Assembly: GCF_034355335.1 (NCBI RefSeq)
Contig: NZ_CP136422.1
Location: 6,033,891 to 6,097,890, forward strand
From: Blautia coccoides
Lineage (GTDB): Bacteria; Bacillota; Clostridia; Lachnospirales; Lachnospiraceae
Length of the DNA: 64,000 bases
Reading direction: 5' to 3'
Below the pieces are notes generated by a model. It did not search any database, had not been told where the DNA came from, and worked only from the letters and a program-made list of their open reading frames with translations. The position numbers were made by a program, and so were the translations under genes. Positions 51,240 through 60,143 of this stretch are shown here, in pieces (within the stretch, counting starts at the first letter, position 1; each line of letters opens with the position of its first letter).

Positions 51240-51670
51240 AAATATTTTATACTTTAGAACTTTTACCAAAAAAACATTTACCTTTAAAAAACTCTTTCCT
51301 TTAAAAATTTTATTTCTTTAATAATATTTTATCTTTAAAAATCTTTACTTTTAAAAATCTTTTTTCTTCAAAAATCTCTTTCCTTTGAAAAAATCTCTTT
51401 CCTTTGAAAAAACTCTTTCCTTTGAAAAAACCCTTTCCTTTAAAAATCTCTTTCCCTTAAAAATCTCTTTCCCTTATTTTTGACTTACCCTGAAAATACC
51501 TTACTTTTACTATTGACTTACCTTAAAAATCTCTTGCCTTACTATTGACTTACTATTAAAAATGTCTTACCTTTAATATTAACTTACTTTTTAAAACACC
51601 TTACTTTTAAAAATATCTAACCTTAAAAATATTTCCCCTTTAAATGACTTATCTTTAAAAAAACACACTA
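51240..51670. repeat. AT-rich 17-19-bp degenerate tandem repeats
   Basis: About 20 imperfect copies of a unit like AAAAATCTCTTTCCTTTG fill the gap upstream of the alkyltransferase-like gene. Copies at 51375-51480 are the most alike, and later ones change to CTTACCTTTAAAAAT-type units. Between 50985 and 51240 the DNA is AT-rich with nothing recognisable. Confidence 0.8.
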
Positions 51671-51701
51671 CCTTAAACCTATATTCAGAAGGGATAAATA
51701 A

Positions 51702-52058
51702 ATGGACTTTTATAAAAGAGTAGAATACGTATGTGGACAAATTCCATACGGCAAAGCTGCCACCTACGGCCAAATCGCCCTTTTATGCGGCGTTCCCACA
51801 CATTCCCGTCAGGTAGGCTATGCCCTAAATAAGAAACTGACGTCTTCGGATATTCCCGCGCACCGTATAGTCAACCACAGAGGGTATCTCTCAGGCTCTG
51901 CCTCCTTCACATTCCCTGATACCCAGGAATCTCTCCTGGAAGAGGAGGGCATTCCCGTCACCCGGGAGCACACCATAGACCTGAAAAAATACGGGTGGCA
52001 CCACACCTTAGAAGATGCAATGCGCTTCCGCGTATACTTTGACACCCACAGCATTTAA
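51702..52058 (+). CDS. MGMT-family alkyltransferase-like protein lacking the active Cys
   Basis: A 118-residue DNA-binding domain of the O6-alkylguanine-DNA alkyltransferase family. The core is PYGKAATYGQIALLCGVPTHSRQVGYAL, with the Arg finger region, followed by PAHRIVNHRGYLSG. In true alkyltransferases the second motif is PCHRVV with the acceptor Cys; here that position is Ala. It therefore belongs to the alkyltransferase-like (ATL) group, which bind O6-alkylguanine without repairing it and hand it to nucleotide excision repair. It is 40-60 bp upstream of the next plus-strand gene. Confidence 0.88.
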   Translation: MDFYKRVEYVCGQIPYGKAATYGQIALLCGVPTHSRQVGYALNKKLTSSDIPAHRIVNHRGYLSGSASFTFPDTQESLLEEEGIPVTREHTIDLKKYGWHHTLEDAMRFRVYFDTHSI

Positions 52059-52113
52059 GCTGGATAACATATAAGCTGGATAACAATGGAAAACAAAAAT
52101 GAAAGGAAAAAAC

Positions 52114-52662
52114 ATGACAATAAAAGAAAATGCAGACAAACTTCTCTGTGAAACAGGACTTTTAAGTGAACTGCGGACCTACGGCGAACCCCATCCTATT
52201 GGCAGCTATCGCATGGATATGATGGTCTACAACGACCTGGATATTGACATCAGAAATGATTCCATGACTCTGGAAAAGCTTCATGATCTTACCTATTATA
52301 TTTTAAAAACCTTTTCTCCTACCTGGTACGAAGCCCGTGAAGAAGTCAACGATGAGGGAAAAACCGTCTGGTTCCACGGCTTTCACGCTATTTTTATGGA
52401 TGAACTCTGGAACTTTGACCTTTGGTTCTTCGACGAGGAGACTATCACCAAAGCCGAAGCTTACTGCGACGCCATAACTGCTCGCTGCTGCCGGACACCA
52501 TCCTTAAAAACAGCGATTACAGCAATAAAAAAAGACCTCCTGAGCCAAGGTCTCTACCGATATGATAAATACACCAGCATGGACGTGTACCATGCCGTTC
52601 TTTCTGAAAATATTACCACCACCCAAACATTCTTGAGAAAACACCCTCTACCTATTATCTAA
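52114..52662 (+). CDS. Nucleotidyltransferase-fold-like protein
   Basis: About 182 residues from ATG at 52114, which has AAGGA six bases upstream; an in-frame ATG is at 52099. The segment HPIGSYRMDMMVYNDLDIDI resembles the G-S...D-x-D motif of small nucleotidyltransferases, and a third acidic residue may be in ELWNFDLWFFDEE. The C-terminal half is helical. I do not recognise a named family, and substrate is unknown. It follows the ATL gene in the same direction and may share its transcript. Confidence 0.6.
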   Translation: MTIKENADKLLCETGLLSELRTYGEPHPIGSYRMDMMVYNDLDIDIRNDSMTLEKLHDLTYYILKTFSPTWYEAREEVNDEGKTVWFHGFHAIFMDELWNFDLWFFDEETITKAEAYCDAITARCCRTPSLKTAITAIKKDLLSQGLYRYDKYTSMDVYHAVLSENITTTQTFLRKHPLPII

Positions 52663-52704
52663 CCATATACCTTTGTTTTCCCGCTGCTGTCATGCCCTAC
52701 ATAT

Positions 52705-53037
52705 TACTTTTATCTTCTGTCGCAACACCTGACATTATACCATTTTCTTCTGCCGCCGCACCTGACATTATGCTTTTTCCTCTGTCGCAACACCTGACAT
52801 TATACCATTTTCTTCTACCGCTACACCTGACATTATGCTTTTTTCCTCTGCCGCTACACCTGAAATTATACCATTTTCTTCTGCCACAACACCTGACATT
52901 ATGCTTTTTTCCTCTGCCGCTACACCTGACATTATGCTTTTTTCCTCTGCCGCTACACCTGACATTATGCTTTTTTCCTCTGCTGCCATATCTGAAATTA
53001 TGCTTTTTCCCCTGCTGCCACACCTGGCACAATGCTG
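52705..53037. repeat. 33-bp tandem repeat (intergenic)
   Basis: About ten head-to-tail copies of a 33-bp unit, containing CCTGACATTATGCTTTTTTC and then CTCTGCCGCTACA, lie between two convergent genes. Two variants alternate in the first half (ATACCATTTTC versus ATGCTTTTTTC). The last three complete central copies are nearly identical. Because 33 is divisible by three, several frames stay open and create spurious long ORFs on both strands. There are no spacers, so it is not a CRISPR array. Confidence 0.92.
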
Positions 53038-53061
53038 CTTTTCTACTATCTCCCCTTTCTA

Positions 53062-53105
53062 CAAAAATAGGGAAGACACTCCCGAAACCTCGGAGTCTTC
53101 CCTAT
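53062..53105 (-). terminator. Terminator after the vWA gene
   Basis: ATAGGGAAGACACTCC (53067-53082) pairs with GGAGTCTTCCCTAT (53092-53105), with small bulges. TTTTT follows on the minus strand (53062-53066 as A). It lies 13 bp beyond the stop codon of the vWA gene and closes the mnmE-mnmG-rsmG-MoxR-vWA operon. Confidence 0.8.
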
Positions 53106-53117
53106 TCCCTGCTGCCT

Positions 53118-54872
53118 TCAGACATCCAGCAACTGTCTCTTCAGATATCTGCCCACCACATTTGCAAAATTTCCAATATCCCGGATATAAGCAAAATCTT
53201 TCCCAAATATCTTCTTCTCTGCCTGCAGATCCTCTTCCTCCCCTGCAAACACTCCGAGAACCGCAACTCTCTTATTTCTCAGTTTCCGGACTTCTGCAGC
53301 GGTGTCTTTTACCGCAAAATCAGTACAGTAAGCTTCTTTTTTACTGTCCCGCAGACTGCCGGCGATCACATCATTTGGCCTTCCGTCACTGAGCACGATC
53401 AGAATCTTATTCTCTTCCTTCCTCATCTCAAGACTTTCTGCTGCTGCCCGTACCGCCAGCCCATCCCGGTTATTGGCAGACCCGTAAAACTCAAAAATTC
53501 TCTCATTTGCAGCTCTGTCATCCTCATAATCCCTGAACCTCTGCATGATCGTAAAATCGCCGAAGGTACAAAATCCCATGACCCTCTGGGGAATCTTTAC
53601 AATACTCAGAGCTTCACTGATAATATATCCCTGAAGCGCTACAAGGGCCTGTCTGCCCTGCTGGGAACCGCTTGCATCAATCAATACCTCCACAGCAAAA
53701 TCTGTGTTATCCCGTATGATTTCGCGCTCAAACAGCCTTCTGTTGTCTGTCCTTCCCAGATTCCACAGCTTTCTGGCACAGATACTTCCATATTCACTTG
53801 AAACAACTTCCTTTTCATTTCTTGTGAGAAGTGCCCGTTTCAATGTATTTGCCAGCATCTGTACATTTTGCCTGGTCACCATCTGATTCAGATTCAGCAC
53901 TTTGAGATTTTCATCCCGGACTTTTTTCACATACTCCGCTTTCGCGCTGTCCTGTAATTCCCCGTGCAAAAGTCCGTCAGTAAAATGCAGACGGCTGCCC
54001 TCGTGGTTTCCCCTGCATATCTGGCAGTTCTGATGCTTCTGTTCCTGGGCAGAGAGATAACTTTTTCCATAATTACGCTCCACATACTCTTCCATCCGGG
54101 AGGAGGATTCCTCATCCAGCACGATCACATTAGCCTTGTGCCGGTTCATCATATCTTCCTCCTCCATCAGCTCATCTGTAAAAAGATTTACTTTATGTTC
54201 ATCCTCACTCTCCCGAGATTCCTCCTCCAGATATTCTTTATCCGTGTACTCTTTATTCTCTTCCCCGGAATCCATGAGTTCCTCGCTGAGGCCTTTAAAC
54301 TTTTTCGTAAATCCCTTTGCGTATGCAGACTCATATACACGGCTCAGACAATTCACAATTTGTGAGGTATCCTCTGCATCCTCCAAAGTACATATAAGCT
54401 CTATGAGCCTTTGATTTCTCTCATCAGCCTCTGTTCCATCCAGCATATACCGCAGATAACATGCCTCAATATTACCCCAATCCGTATGTGTGAGCCTCAT
54501 GCTGTCCTTTTCCAGTGTGTCCCGCATAGCTCTGCGGCGTATGGATGATATTCCGCGCCGTTCCTTTTCCAGCTTTTTATACACTGCGCAGTCAATACAC
54601 AGTTTTCCCAGTGCAAGGAGTACAGATGGCTCCCATCCCGCATAAACCCTTTTTGTTATATAAGCCTCGTATTCCTCTGTACTGAAATACCGGGCAAATC
54701 CTCCATGCCGAACAGCATCATAAAAGGCAATGTATTTTGACTTCTGCCAGGACTCCTGATCCACCTCAATGTCCAGTTCATAATCCTGACTGACCGTCCA
54801 CATCAGATTCCTGACTCTGTTTTGGATGTCCAGACGGTTTGCCTCTGCTTCCCATCTCTCTTCATTTTCCAT
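53118..54872 (-). CDS. vWA-domain protein, CobT/NorD-like partner of MoxR ATPase
   Basis: About 584 residues from ATG at 54872 with GGAG nine bases upstream. The N-terminal two-thirds is helical with an acidic stretch (about 210-250) and a possible zinc-binding segment (CQICRGNH plus nearby His). The C-terminal 200 residues are a von Willebrand A domain with a MIDAS site: DASGS, a Thr region in GFCTFGDFT, and SDGRPND. It lies 27 nt after the MoxR-type ATPase gene. Such pairs act as chaperones that insert cofactors or activate a target complex, as in NorQ/NorD or CobS/CobT. No target gene is adjacent. Confidence 0.87.
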   Translation of the reverse strand: MENEERWEAEANRLDIQNRVRNLMWTVSQDYELDIEVDQESWQKSKYIAFYDAVRHGGFARYFSTEEYEAYITKRVYAGWEPSVLLALGKLCIDCAVYKKLEKERRGISSIRRRAMRDTLEKDSMRLTHTDWGNIEACYLRYMLDGTEADERNQRLIELICTLEDAEDTSQIVNCLSRVYESAYAKGFTKKFKGLSEELMDSGEENKEYTDKEYLEEESRESEDEHKVNLFTDELMEEEDMMNRHKANVIVLDEESSSRMEEYVERNYGKSYLSAQEQKHQNCQICRGNHEGSRLHFTDGLLHGELQDSAKAEYVKKVRDENLKVLNLNQMVTRQNVQMLANTLKRALLTRNEKEVVSSEYGSICARKLWNLGRTDNRRLFEREIIRDNTDFAVEVLIDASGSQQGRQALVALQGYIISEALSIVKIPQRVMGFCTFGDFTIMQRFRDYEDDRAANERIFEFYGSANNRDGLAVRAAAESLEMRKEENKILIVLSDGRPNDVIAGSLRDSKKEAYCTDFAVKDTAAEVRKLRNKRVAVLGVFAGEEEDLQAEKKIFGKDFAYIRDIGNFANVVGRYLKRQLLDV

Positions 54873-54899
54873 AAAATACATCTCCTCAAATGCATCTGC

Positions 54900-55787
54900 C
54901 TAAAATACATCGCTGCTTTTCCACTCCTCCGGTATCCGGGTCATGACTATATCAGCGATCAGCTCCCTTTCAAACGCATCAAAACATTTATCTGTGATTC
55001 CCATATCAATAGCGTCAACCGGGTTTAAACCGCCCTTGATCAGCTTCAATGCCCCGATGAGCCCCCGCATATCCACTGCTTTTGTTGAAATCTCCCCATT
55101 CTTTGCTTTAAGCTGCAAATCCAGGAAAAGTCCAGAAAACTGCTCCAGTGCCGTGTCCTTCAGGTCAGGAAAAGCACTCTTTAAGATTCCCATGAGCCTT
55201 TCCTCTGTCATGGAAGGCATATTGATCACCATAAACCGGGATACTAAAGCCTCATTTAACTCCTTTGTTCCTGCATAGCCATAATTCATGGTAGCGATAA
55301 AACGCGTTGCAGGATCCAGATCTATTTTGTCATATCCCGGAACGTCGATTACCCTTCTGTAATCCAGTGTTGCGTGAAGAACTGAAACCGCATCATTTTT
55401 TGCCATATTAATTTCATCCAGGATGCCAAATCCCCCGTACCGGGCACACTGGTAAATAGGTCCTTTTCTCAGCTTTACCTCATTTCCCACAAAAGTATCT
55501 GTCCCGATCAAAGTGCTGCTGTCTGTATTTACATGGAAGGATACATTGTAGAGAGGTCTCCCGAAAATCCAGGCCAGGTTCTCGGCAAGCACATTTTTTC
55601 CTGTGGCCTTGTCACCACAGAGAAGGATATTTTCCCCCTCTAATATGGCAGTCACCGCCTTCTCCAGGATATCCTCCCCAAAGAAAGGCATGGATGGCGC
55701 GGTTATTCTGTCCTTTACTTTATCAGCAACAGGATTTTCTTTCTTAAACAGTTCTACTCTTCTCTTCAGACTTTCTTTCATTTCCAT
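54900..55787 (-). CDS. MoxR-family AAA ATPase
   Basis: About 295 residues from ATG at 55787 (MEMKESLKRR), with GAGG eight bases upstream; a GTG in frame lies at 55796. Walker A is GDKATGKNVLAENLA (a GKN variant), Walker B and downstream ILDEINMAKNDAVSVLHATLD, sensor 1 in FIATMNYGY, and Arg in NEALVSRFMVINMPSM. It belongs to the MoxR/CbbQ/NorQ group of AAA_5 ATPases and forms a pair with the vWA protein. It starts ten bases after the rsmG stop, so it is an extension of the tRNA/rRNA modification operon. Confidence 0.9.
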   Translation of the reverse strand: MEMKESLKRRVELFKKENPVADKVKDRITAPSMPFFGEDILEKAVTAILEGENILLCGDKATGKNVLAENLAWIFGRPLYNVSFHVNTDSSTLIGTDTFVGNEVKLRKGPIYQCARYGGFGILDEINMAKNDAVSVLHATLDYRRVIDVPGYDKIDLDPATRFIATMNYGYAGTKELNEALVSRFMVINMPSMTEERLMGILKSAFPDLKDTALEQFSGLFLDLQLKAKNGEISTKAVDMRGLIGALKLIKGGLNPVDAIDMGITDKCFDAFERELIADIVMTRIPEEWKSSDVF

Positions 55788-55797
55788 TCTGCTCACC

Positions 55798-56547
55798 TCA
55801 CAAAATAGGCTCTTTCGCCGGAGTTCCCGCTTTGCGCGGATATCTCTTAGGTGTCGGTTTTGCCTTCTTGATAACTACAAGGGAACGCTCCATATCCGTA
55901 CCGGGAAGGTGGAATTCTACTGTCTTTTCCAGCTTTCCCCCCAACACGGAAACTGCTTTTTTCCCCTCCATAAGTTCCTCTTTCAATCTGCCTGACTTAT
56001 AAGCTACAAAGAAGCCGCCTTCTTTTACATAAGGCATACAATATTCGCTGATCGTACATAACCTGGCAACTGCCCTGGTGACACTGATATCATACTGCCC
56101 TCTGTGTTCCTGTCTTCTGGCACCGTCCTCCGCACGCCCGTGTACTGTCTGAATCCCTTTAAGTCCCAAGTCCTCTATGACGGCATCTAAAAATTTCAGA
56201 CGTTTGTTCAGAGAGTCAAGAAGTGTTATCTGAATATGGGGAAATACAATTTTAAGGGGGATTCCGGGGAATCCTGCCCCTGTACCCACATCGATGCAGG
56301 ATTTTATTTCTGCCATATCCAGAGCTTTAACAATAGAAAGACTGTCTACAAAATGTTTTGTCAAAACCTCCTCGAACTCCGTGATTCCCGTCAAATTCAT
56401 AACTTTATTCCATTCAACCAGCATTTCGTAATAACGCACAAACTGCTGCTTCTGCACATCCGTCAGGGACAATCCCAGCTCCCCGCATCCATTCTCCAGT
56501 ATATCCAGGCAGTATGTCTCCTGCGTCTGACCCATCACTTCACTCAT
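55798..56547 (-). CDS. rsmG: 16S rRNA (guanine527-N7)-methyltransferase RsmG
   Basis: A 249-residue RsmG (GidB), which methylates N7 of G527 in 16S rRNA using SAM. The SAM-binding motif is [20 protein letters not shown]. The substrate-binding region [14 protein letters not shown] and SVTRAVARL are conserved. The start codon overlaps the mnmG stop by four bases (ATGA), the usual mnmG-rsmG arrangement. Confidence 0.96.
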   Translation of the reverse strand: MSEVMGQTQETYCLDILENGCGELGLSLTDVQKQQFVRYYEMLVEWNKVMNLTGITEFEEVLTKHFVDSLSIVKALDMAEIKSCIDVGTGAGFPGIPLKIVFPHIQITLLDSLNKRLKFLDAVIEDLGLKGIQTVHGRAEDGARRQEHRGQYDISVTRAVARLCTISEYCMPYVKEGGFFVAYKSGRLKEELMEGKKAVSVLGGKLEKTVEFHLPGTDMERSLVVIKKAKPTPKRYPRKAGTPAKEPIL

Positions 56548-58448
56548 GCATCCACCTCCTTATGCACTGCGTTTCTCCTATAAGATTCCATATACACAAG
56601 CAGAACCGATATATCCGCCGGTGATACACCAGCAATTCTGGATGCCTGGCCTATGGATACAGGACGGTATTCCTTTAACTTCTGTTTTGCTTCGATCCTA
56701 AGCCCGTTTACCATATCGTAATCCAAATCTTCAGGCAGACGTTTTGTCTCCAATTTCTTAAACTGCTCTACCTGCTTTAATTGTCTGCGTATATATCCGT
56801 CATATTTTATGTTGATGTTCACCTGCTCTGCCACATCTTCCGGAAGTTCAGGCCTCTTTTTATCCAGTGGAGCAAGAATCTTGTATGATAACTCAGGGCG
56901 GCGGATCAGCTCTGCCAGGGAGGAACCGTTCTTCAAAAGCGTACTGCCGTAGGATTCCAAAAGCTCCTGTACTTCCTTTGACGCGCCCACAAAAGTGTTT
57001 TCCACACGTGCTGCTTCTTCCTCTATCTTCTCCTTTTTCCAGAGTATATACTGATACTCCTCCTCACCAATCAGTCCCACTTCATAGCCCTTTTCCCTGA
57101 GGCGCAGGTCTGCATTGTCCTGTCTTAAAAGCAGACGATACTCAGCCCGGCTTGTCATCATTCTGTACGGCTCATGGTTTTCCTTTGTCACCAGATCATC
57201 AATGAGCACGCCGATGTAGGATTCAGAACGGTCCAATATGAGCATTTCCCGTCCCAGAACTTCCATTGCCGCGTTGATCCCGGCCACAAGTCCCTGAGCT
57301 GCCGCCTCCTCGTAACCTGAACTGCCATTAAACTGACCGCCTGAGAAAAGTCCCTTTATCTCCTTGAACTCCAATGTGGGATAAAGCTGTCTGGCGTTAA
57401 TGCAGTCATACTCAATGGCATACGCATTTCTCACAATCTTTGCGTTTTCCAGACCTGGTACAGAGTGATACATCTCATGCTGAACATCTTCCGGCAGGGA
57501 ACTTGACATACCTCCCACATACATCTCATTGGTATACAGTCCTTCCGGCTCTAAAAACACCTGATGTCTGTTCTTGTCCGCAAACTTTACTACCTTATCT
57601 TCAATAGAGGGACAGTATCTTGGTCCGGTCCCCTCGATCATACCTGAGTACAACGGTGAGCGGTCCAGGTTCTTTTTTATGATCTCATGGGTCTTCTCAT
57701 TGGTGTAAGTGAGCCAGCAGGATGCCTGTTCGATCTGTACATCCTCTGGATCTGTGGAAAAGGAGAAGGGAACTACCTTCTCATCTCCGAACTGCTCCTC
57801 CATTTTTGAAAAATCTATGCTTCTCCTATCAATTCTGGCCGGTGTTCCCGTCTTAAAACGGTACATCTCCACACCCAGACGTTTTAATGAATCTGTCAGA
57901 TAATTGGCAGCCTGCAGACCGTTTGGCCCTGTATAGCTGCTGACATCCCCATAAATACACCTGGCTTTCAGATATGTTCCTGTACAGAGCACTACGGCTT
58001 TTGTCTGATACACAGCTCCTGAATATGTCTTTACACCTTTTATCTTTTGTTCCTCAGCCAGGATTTCCGTCACCTCAGCCTGTTTTATTGTTAGATGGTC
58101 TGTATTTTCCAGTACCCTTCTCATACTTCTGGTGTACTCCTGCTTATCCGCCTGGGCGCGCAGGGAGTGGACCGCGGGTCCTTTTGACACGTTGAGCATC
58201 TTTGACTGGATAAAAGTCTTGTCAATATTTTTCCCCATCTCACCGCCGAGGGCATCTATCTCCCTCACCAGATGGCCCTTGGAACTTCCGCCTATATTGG
58301 GATTACAGGGCATCAATGCAATACTGTCCACACTGACTGTAAACATAATGGTCTCCAGACCCAGACGTGCACATGCCAGTGCCGCCTCACAGCCGGCATG
58401 GCCTGCACCGACTATGGCTACATCATAATTCTCAACCAGATTGTTCAT
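56544..58448 (-). CDS. mnmG: tRNA uridine-5-carboxymethylaminomethyl modification enzyme MnmG
   Basis: About 634 residues from ATG at 58448 ([19 protein letters not shown]); the frame is open seven codons further. The FAD-binding motif [17 protein letters not shown] is at the N-terminus, and the family blocks [24 protein letters not shown] and [10 protein letters not shown] are present. With MnmE it modifies the wobble uridine of certain tRNAs. The helical C-terminal domain that binds MnmE is complete. Confidence 0.96.
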   Translation of the reverse strand: MNNLVENYDVAIVGAGHAGCEAALACARLGLETIMFTVSVDSIALMPCNPNIGGSSKGHLVREIDALGGEMGKNIDKTFIQSKMLNVSKGPAVHSLRAQADKQEYTRSMRRVLENTDHLTIKQAEVTEILAEEQKIKGVKTYSGAVYQTKAVVLCTGTYLKARCIYGDVSSYTGPNGLQAANYLTDSLKRLGVEMYRFKTGTPARIDRRSIDFSKMEEQFGDEKVVPFSFSTDPEDVQIEQASCWLTYTNEKTHEIIKKNLDRSPLYSGMIEGTGPRYCPSIEDKVVKFADKNRHQVFLEPEGLYTNEMYVGGMSSSLPEDVQHEMYHSVPGLENAKIVRNAYAIEYDCINARQLYPTLEFKEIKGLFSGGQFNGSSGYEEAAAQGLVAGINAAMEVLGREMLILDRSESYIGVLIDDLVTKENHEPYRMMTSRAEYRLLLRQDNADLRLREKGYEVGLIGEEEYQYILWKKEKIEEEAARVENTFVGASKEVQELLESYGSTLLKNGSSLAELIRRPELSYKILAPLDKKRPELPEDVAEQVNINIKYDGYIRRQLKQVEQFKKLETKRLPEDLDYDMVNGLRIEAKQKLKEYRPVSIGQASRIAGVSPADISVLLVYMESYRRNAVHKEVDA

Positions 58449-58503
58449 ATTAATGGATTCCTTTCTCACATGATCTGTTCACATGGATCTTCTATTTTTA
58501 CAT

Positions 58504-58549
58504 TGTTATCCACATTTTTATCTAAATAAGAAGATTTTTGTGGATAACA
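58504..58549. promoter_or_regulatory. Inverted pair of consensus DnaA boxes between mnmE and mnmG
   Basis: TTATCCACA at 58506-58514 and TGTGGATAA at 58539-58547 are two perfect DnaA boxes in opposite orientation within an 11-bp inverted repeat (TGTTATCCACA / TGTGGATAACA). The 112-bp mnmE-mnmG gap otherwise holds only the mnmG leader. Confidence 0.75.
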
Positions 58550-58560
58550 TCTTCGGATCA

Positions 58561-59934
58561 CTATTTTCCTGTGCAGAACTTAGAAAATATTTCATTTACC
58601 AGGTCTTCCCCCACAGACTCTCCAATAATGCTTCCGAGACTCTCATACGCACTCATCAGATCGATCGAGAAGAAATCTTCAGGCATTTGCAGCTCAATAC
58701 TGTTTTCCACCATTTCCAGACTCTTTTTTGCATCCTCCAAAGCCGTCTTATGGCGGATATTTGTAATATAAACCTCATCGTTAAAGGAAAGTTCTCCATC
58801 AAAGAACATATCCTTGATCTGCTGTTCCAACGCATCAATGCCCTGTTCTTCCTTGGCGGAAACGGGGATAACAGGATGGCTCATCCGCATCCTTAAGCTT
58901 TCCTCTGAAACCACGGGATCCAAATCTGTTTTGTTCAGCAATATTATGGCCTTCTTGCCTTCCAGCATGGAAATGATCTCCTCATCATTTTCATCCAGGG
59001 GGATAGAGGAATCCACTACATAAAGTATAAGATCTGCATCCTTTGCATACTCTTTTGCTCTTCCCACACCGATCTGTTCCACGCGGTCCTCTGTATCCCT
59101 GATACCGGCCGTATCTGTCATGCGCAGGGAAATACCGTGCAGTACAATAGTCTCCTCCAAAATATCTCTTGTAGTCCCCGCTATATCCGTTACAATAGCT
59201 CTCTCTTCTCCCACCAAAAGATTCATGAGCGAAGATTTTCCTGCATTTGGTTTTCCCACAATGACAGTCTGAATACCCTCCTTCATTATCTTTCCCTCGT
59301 CGGCAGTCTGAAGAAGCTTTTCTATTTTATATTTCAGCATAGCTGTTTCTTTTTGCAAATTCTCCCCATATCCGTCTATGCTCACATGTTCCGGATCATC
59401 CAGTGCTGATTCTATATAGGCAATATGATAGATAATGTTCTCCCTGATCTCTTTTATCACCTTCTGCACCGAACCGCTTAACTGGTTCAGGGAACTTTTC
59501 AGCGCATATTCATTCTTGGCATTGATAACGTCGATCACTGCCTCAGCCTGGGATAAGTCAATTCTTCCGTTTAAGAATGCCCTCTTTGTAAATTCTCCCG
59601 GCTCCGCAGGACGGGCACCGTACTTTATCACTGTTTCCAGTACCCTCTTCATAGCCAGAACACCGCCGTGGCAGTCTATCTCAACCGTATCCTCACCTGT
59701 ATAACTTCTCGGGCCATCCATGAGCATGACCAGCACTTCGTCAATCTCATCCTCTCCGTCATAGATAAATCCATAGTGGATCGTATGGGACGGCTCCTTT
59801 TCAATCTGTTTTCTACCGCCTTTGGAGCGGTAAACCTTCTGCACTATTTTTCGGCTCTTTGGACCGCTCATACGGATAATTCCGATTCCCGATGCCGTCA
59901 TGGCTGTGGCGATCGCTGCGATGGTATCTGCCAT
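58561..59934 (-). CDS. mnmE: tRNA modification GTPase MnmE
   Basis: About 457 residues from ATG at 59934 (MADTIAAIATAMTASGIGII); a TTG in frame lies three codons upstream but too near the GGAG. The N-terminal tetrahydrofolate-binding domain is followed by helices and the G domain: GKPNAGKSS, AGTTRD, DTAG and NKTD. The C-terminus is FCTGK, the conserved CxGK. It partners MnmG in tRNA wobble-uridine modification. Confidence 0.97.
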   Translation of the reverse strand: MADTIAAIATAMTASGIGIIRMSGPKSRKIVQKVYRSKGGRKQIEKEPSHTIHYGFIYDGEDEIDEVLVMLMDGPRSYTGEDTVEIDCHGGVLAMKRVLETVIKYGARPAEPGEFTKRAFLNGRIDLSQAEAVIDVINAKNEYALKSSLNQLSGSVQKVIKEIRENIIYHIAYIESALDDPEHVSIDGYGENLQKETAMLKYKIEKLLQTADEGKIMKEGIQTVIVGKPNAGKSSLMNLLVGEERAIVTDIAGTTRDILEETIVLHGISLRMTDTAGIRDTEDRVEQIGVGRAKEYAKDADLILYVVDSSIPLDENDEEIISMLEGKKAIILLNKTDLDPVVSEESLRMRMSHPVIPVSAKEEQGIDALEQQIKDMFFDGELSFNDEVYITNIRHKTALEDAKKSLEMVENSIELQMPEDFFSIDLMSAYESLGSIIGESVGEDLVNEIFSKFCTGK

Positions 59935-59965
59935 TTTTCTCAACTCCTCTGATTCTATTTCAACT

Positions 59966-59995
59966 TTAACACAGGTAACGTAAATTTATAGTCAA
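59966..59995 (-). promoter_or_regulatory. Candidate promoter of the mnmE operon
   Basis: Minus-strand TTGACT (59990-59995) and TGTTAA (59966-59971), 18 bp apart, 30-60 bp upstream of mnmE and just downstream of the jag terminator. The -10 is weak. Confidence 0.4.
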
Positions 59996-60046
59996 TTTTT
60001 ACTACACTTGAAAGTTTTAAGTAACAATTCAGTTTTCCTTTGTAAC

Positions 60047-60104
60047 AAAAAAATTCCAGGCGAAAGCGCAGAGAACTAAATCTCCATTATTCACGCTTTC
60101 ACCT
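60047..60104 (-). terminator. Terminator of the rpmH-to-jag operon
   Basis: AGGCGAAAGCG (60058-60068) pairs with CGCTTTCACCT (60094-60104), and on the minus strand a run of seven T follows (60047-60053). It separates the jag transcript from mnmE. Confidence 0.85.
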
Positions 60105-60143
60105 AGAATAATCATAATTAAAACCAATAAATATTCATATATA

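Noticed and set aside
52705..53037. Possible CRISPR array
   Set aside because: The 33-bp units abut directly with no spacers, and no cas genes are nearby.
52692..53801. Long plus-strand frame of 369 codons and several minus-strand repeat frames
   Set aside because: The first part is created by the 33-bp tandem repeat, the rest is antisense to the clearly coding vWA gene, and there is no ribosome site.
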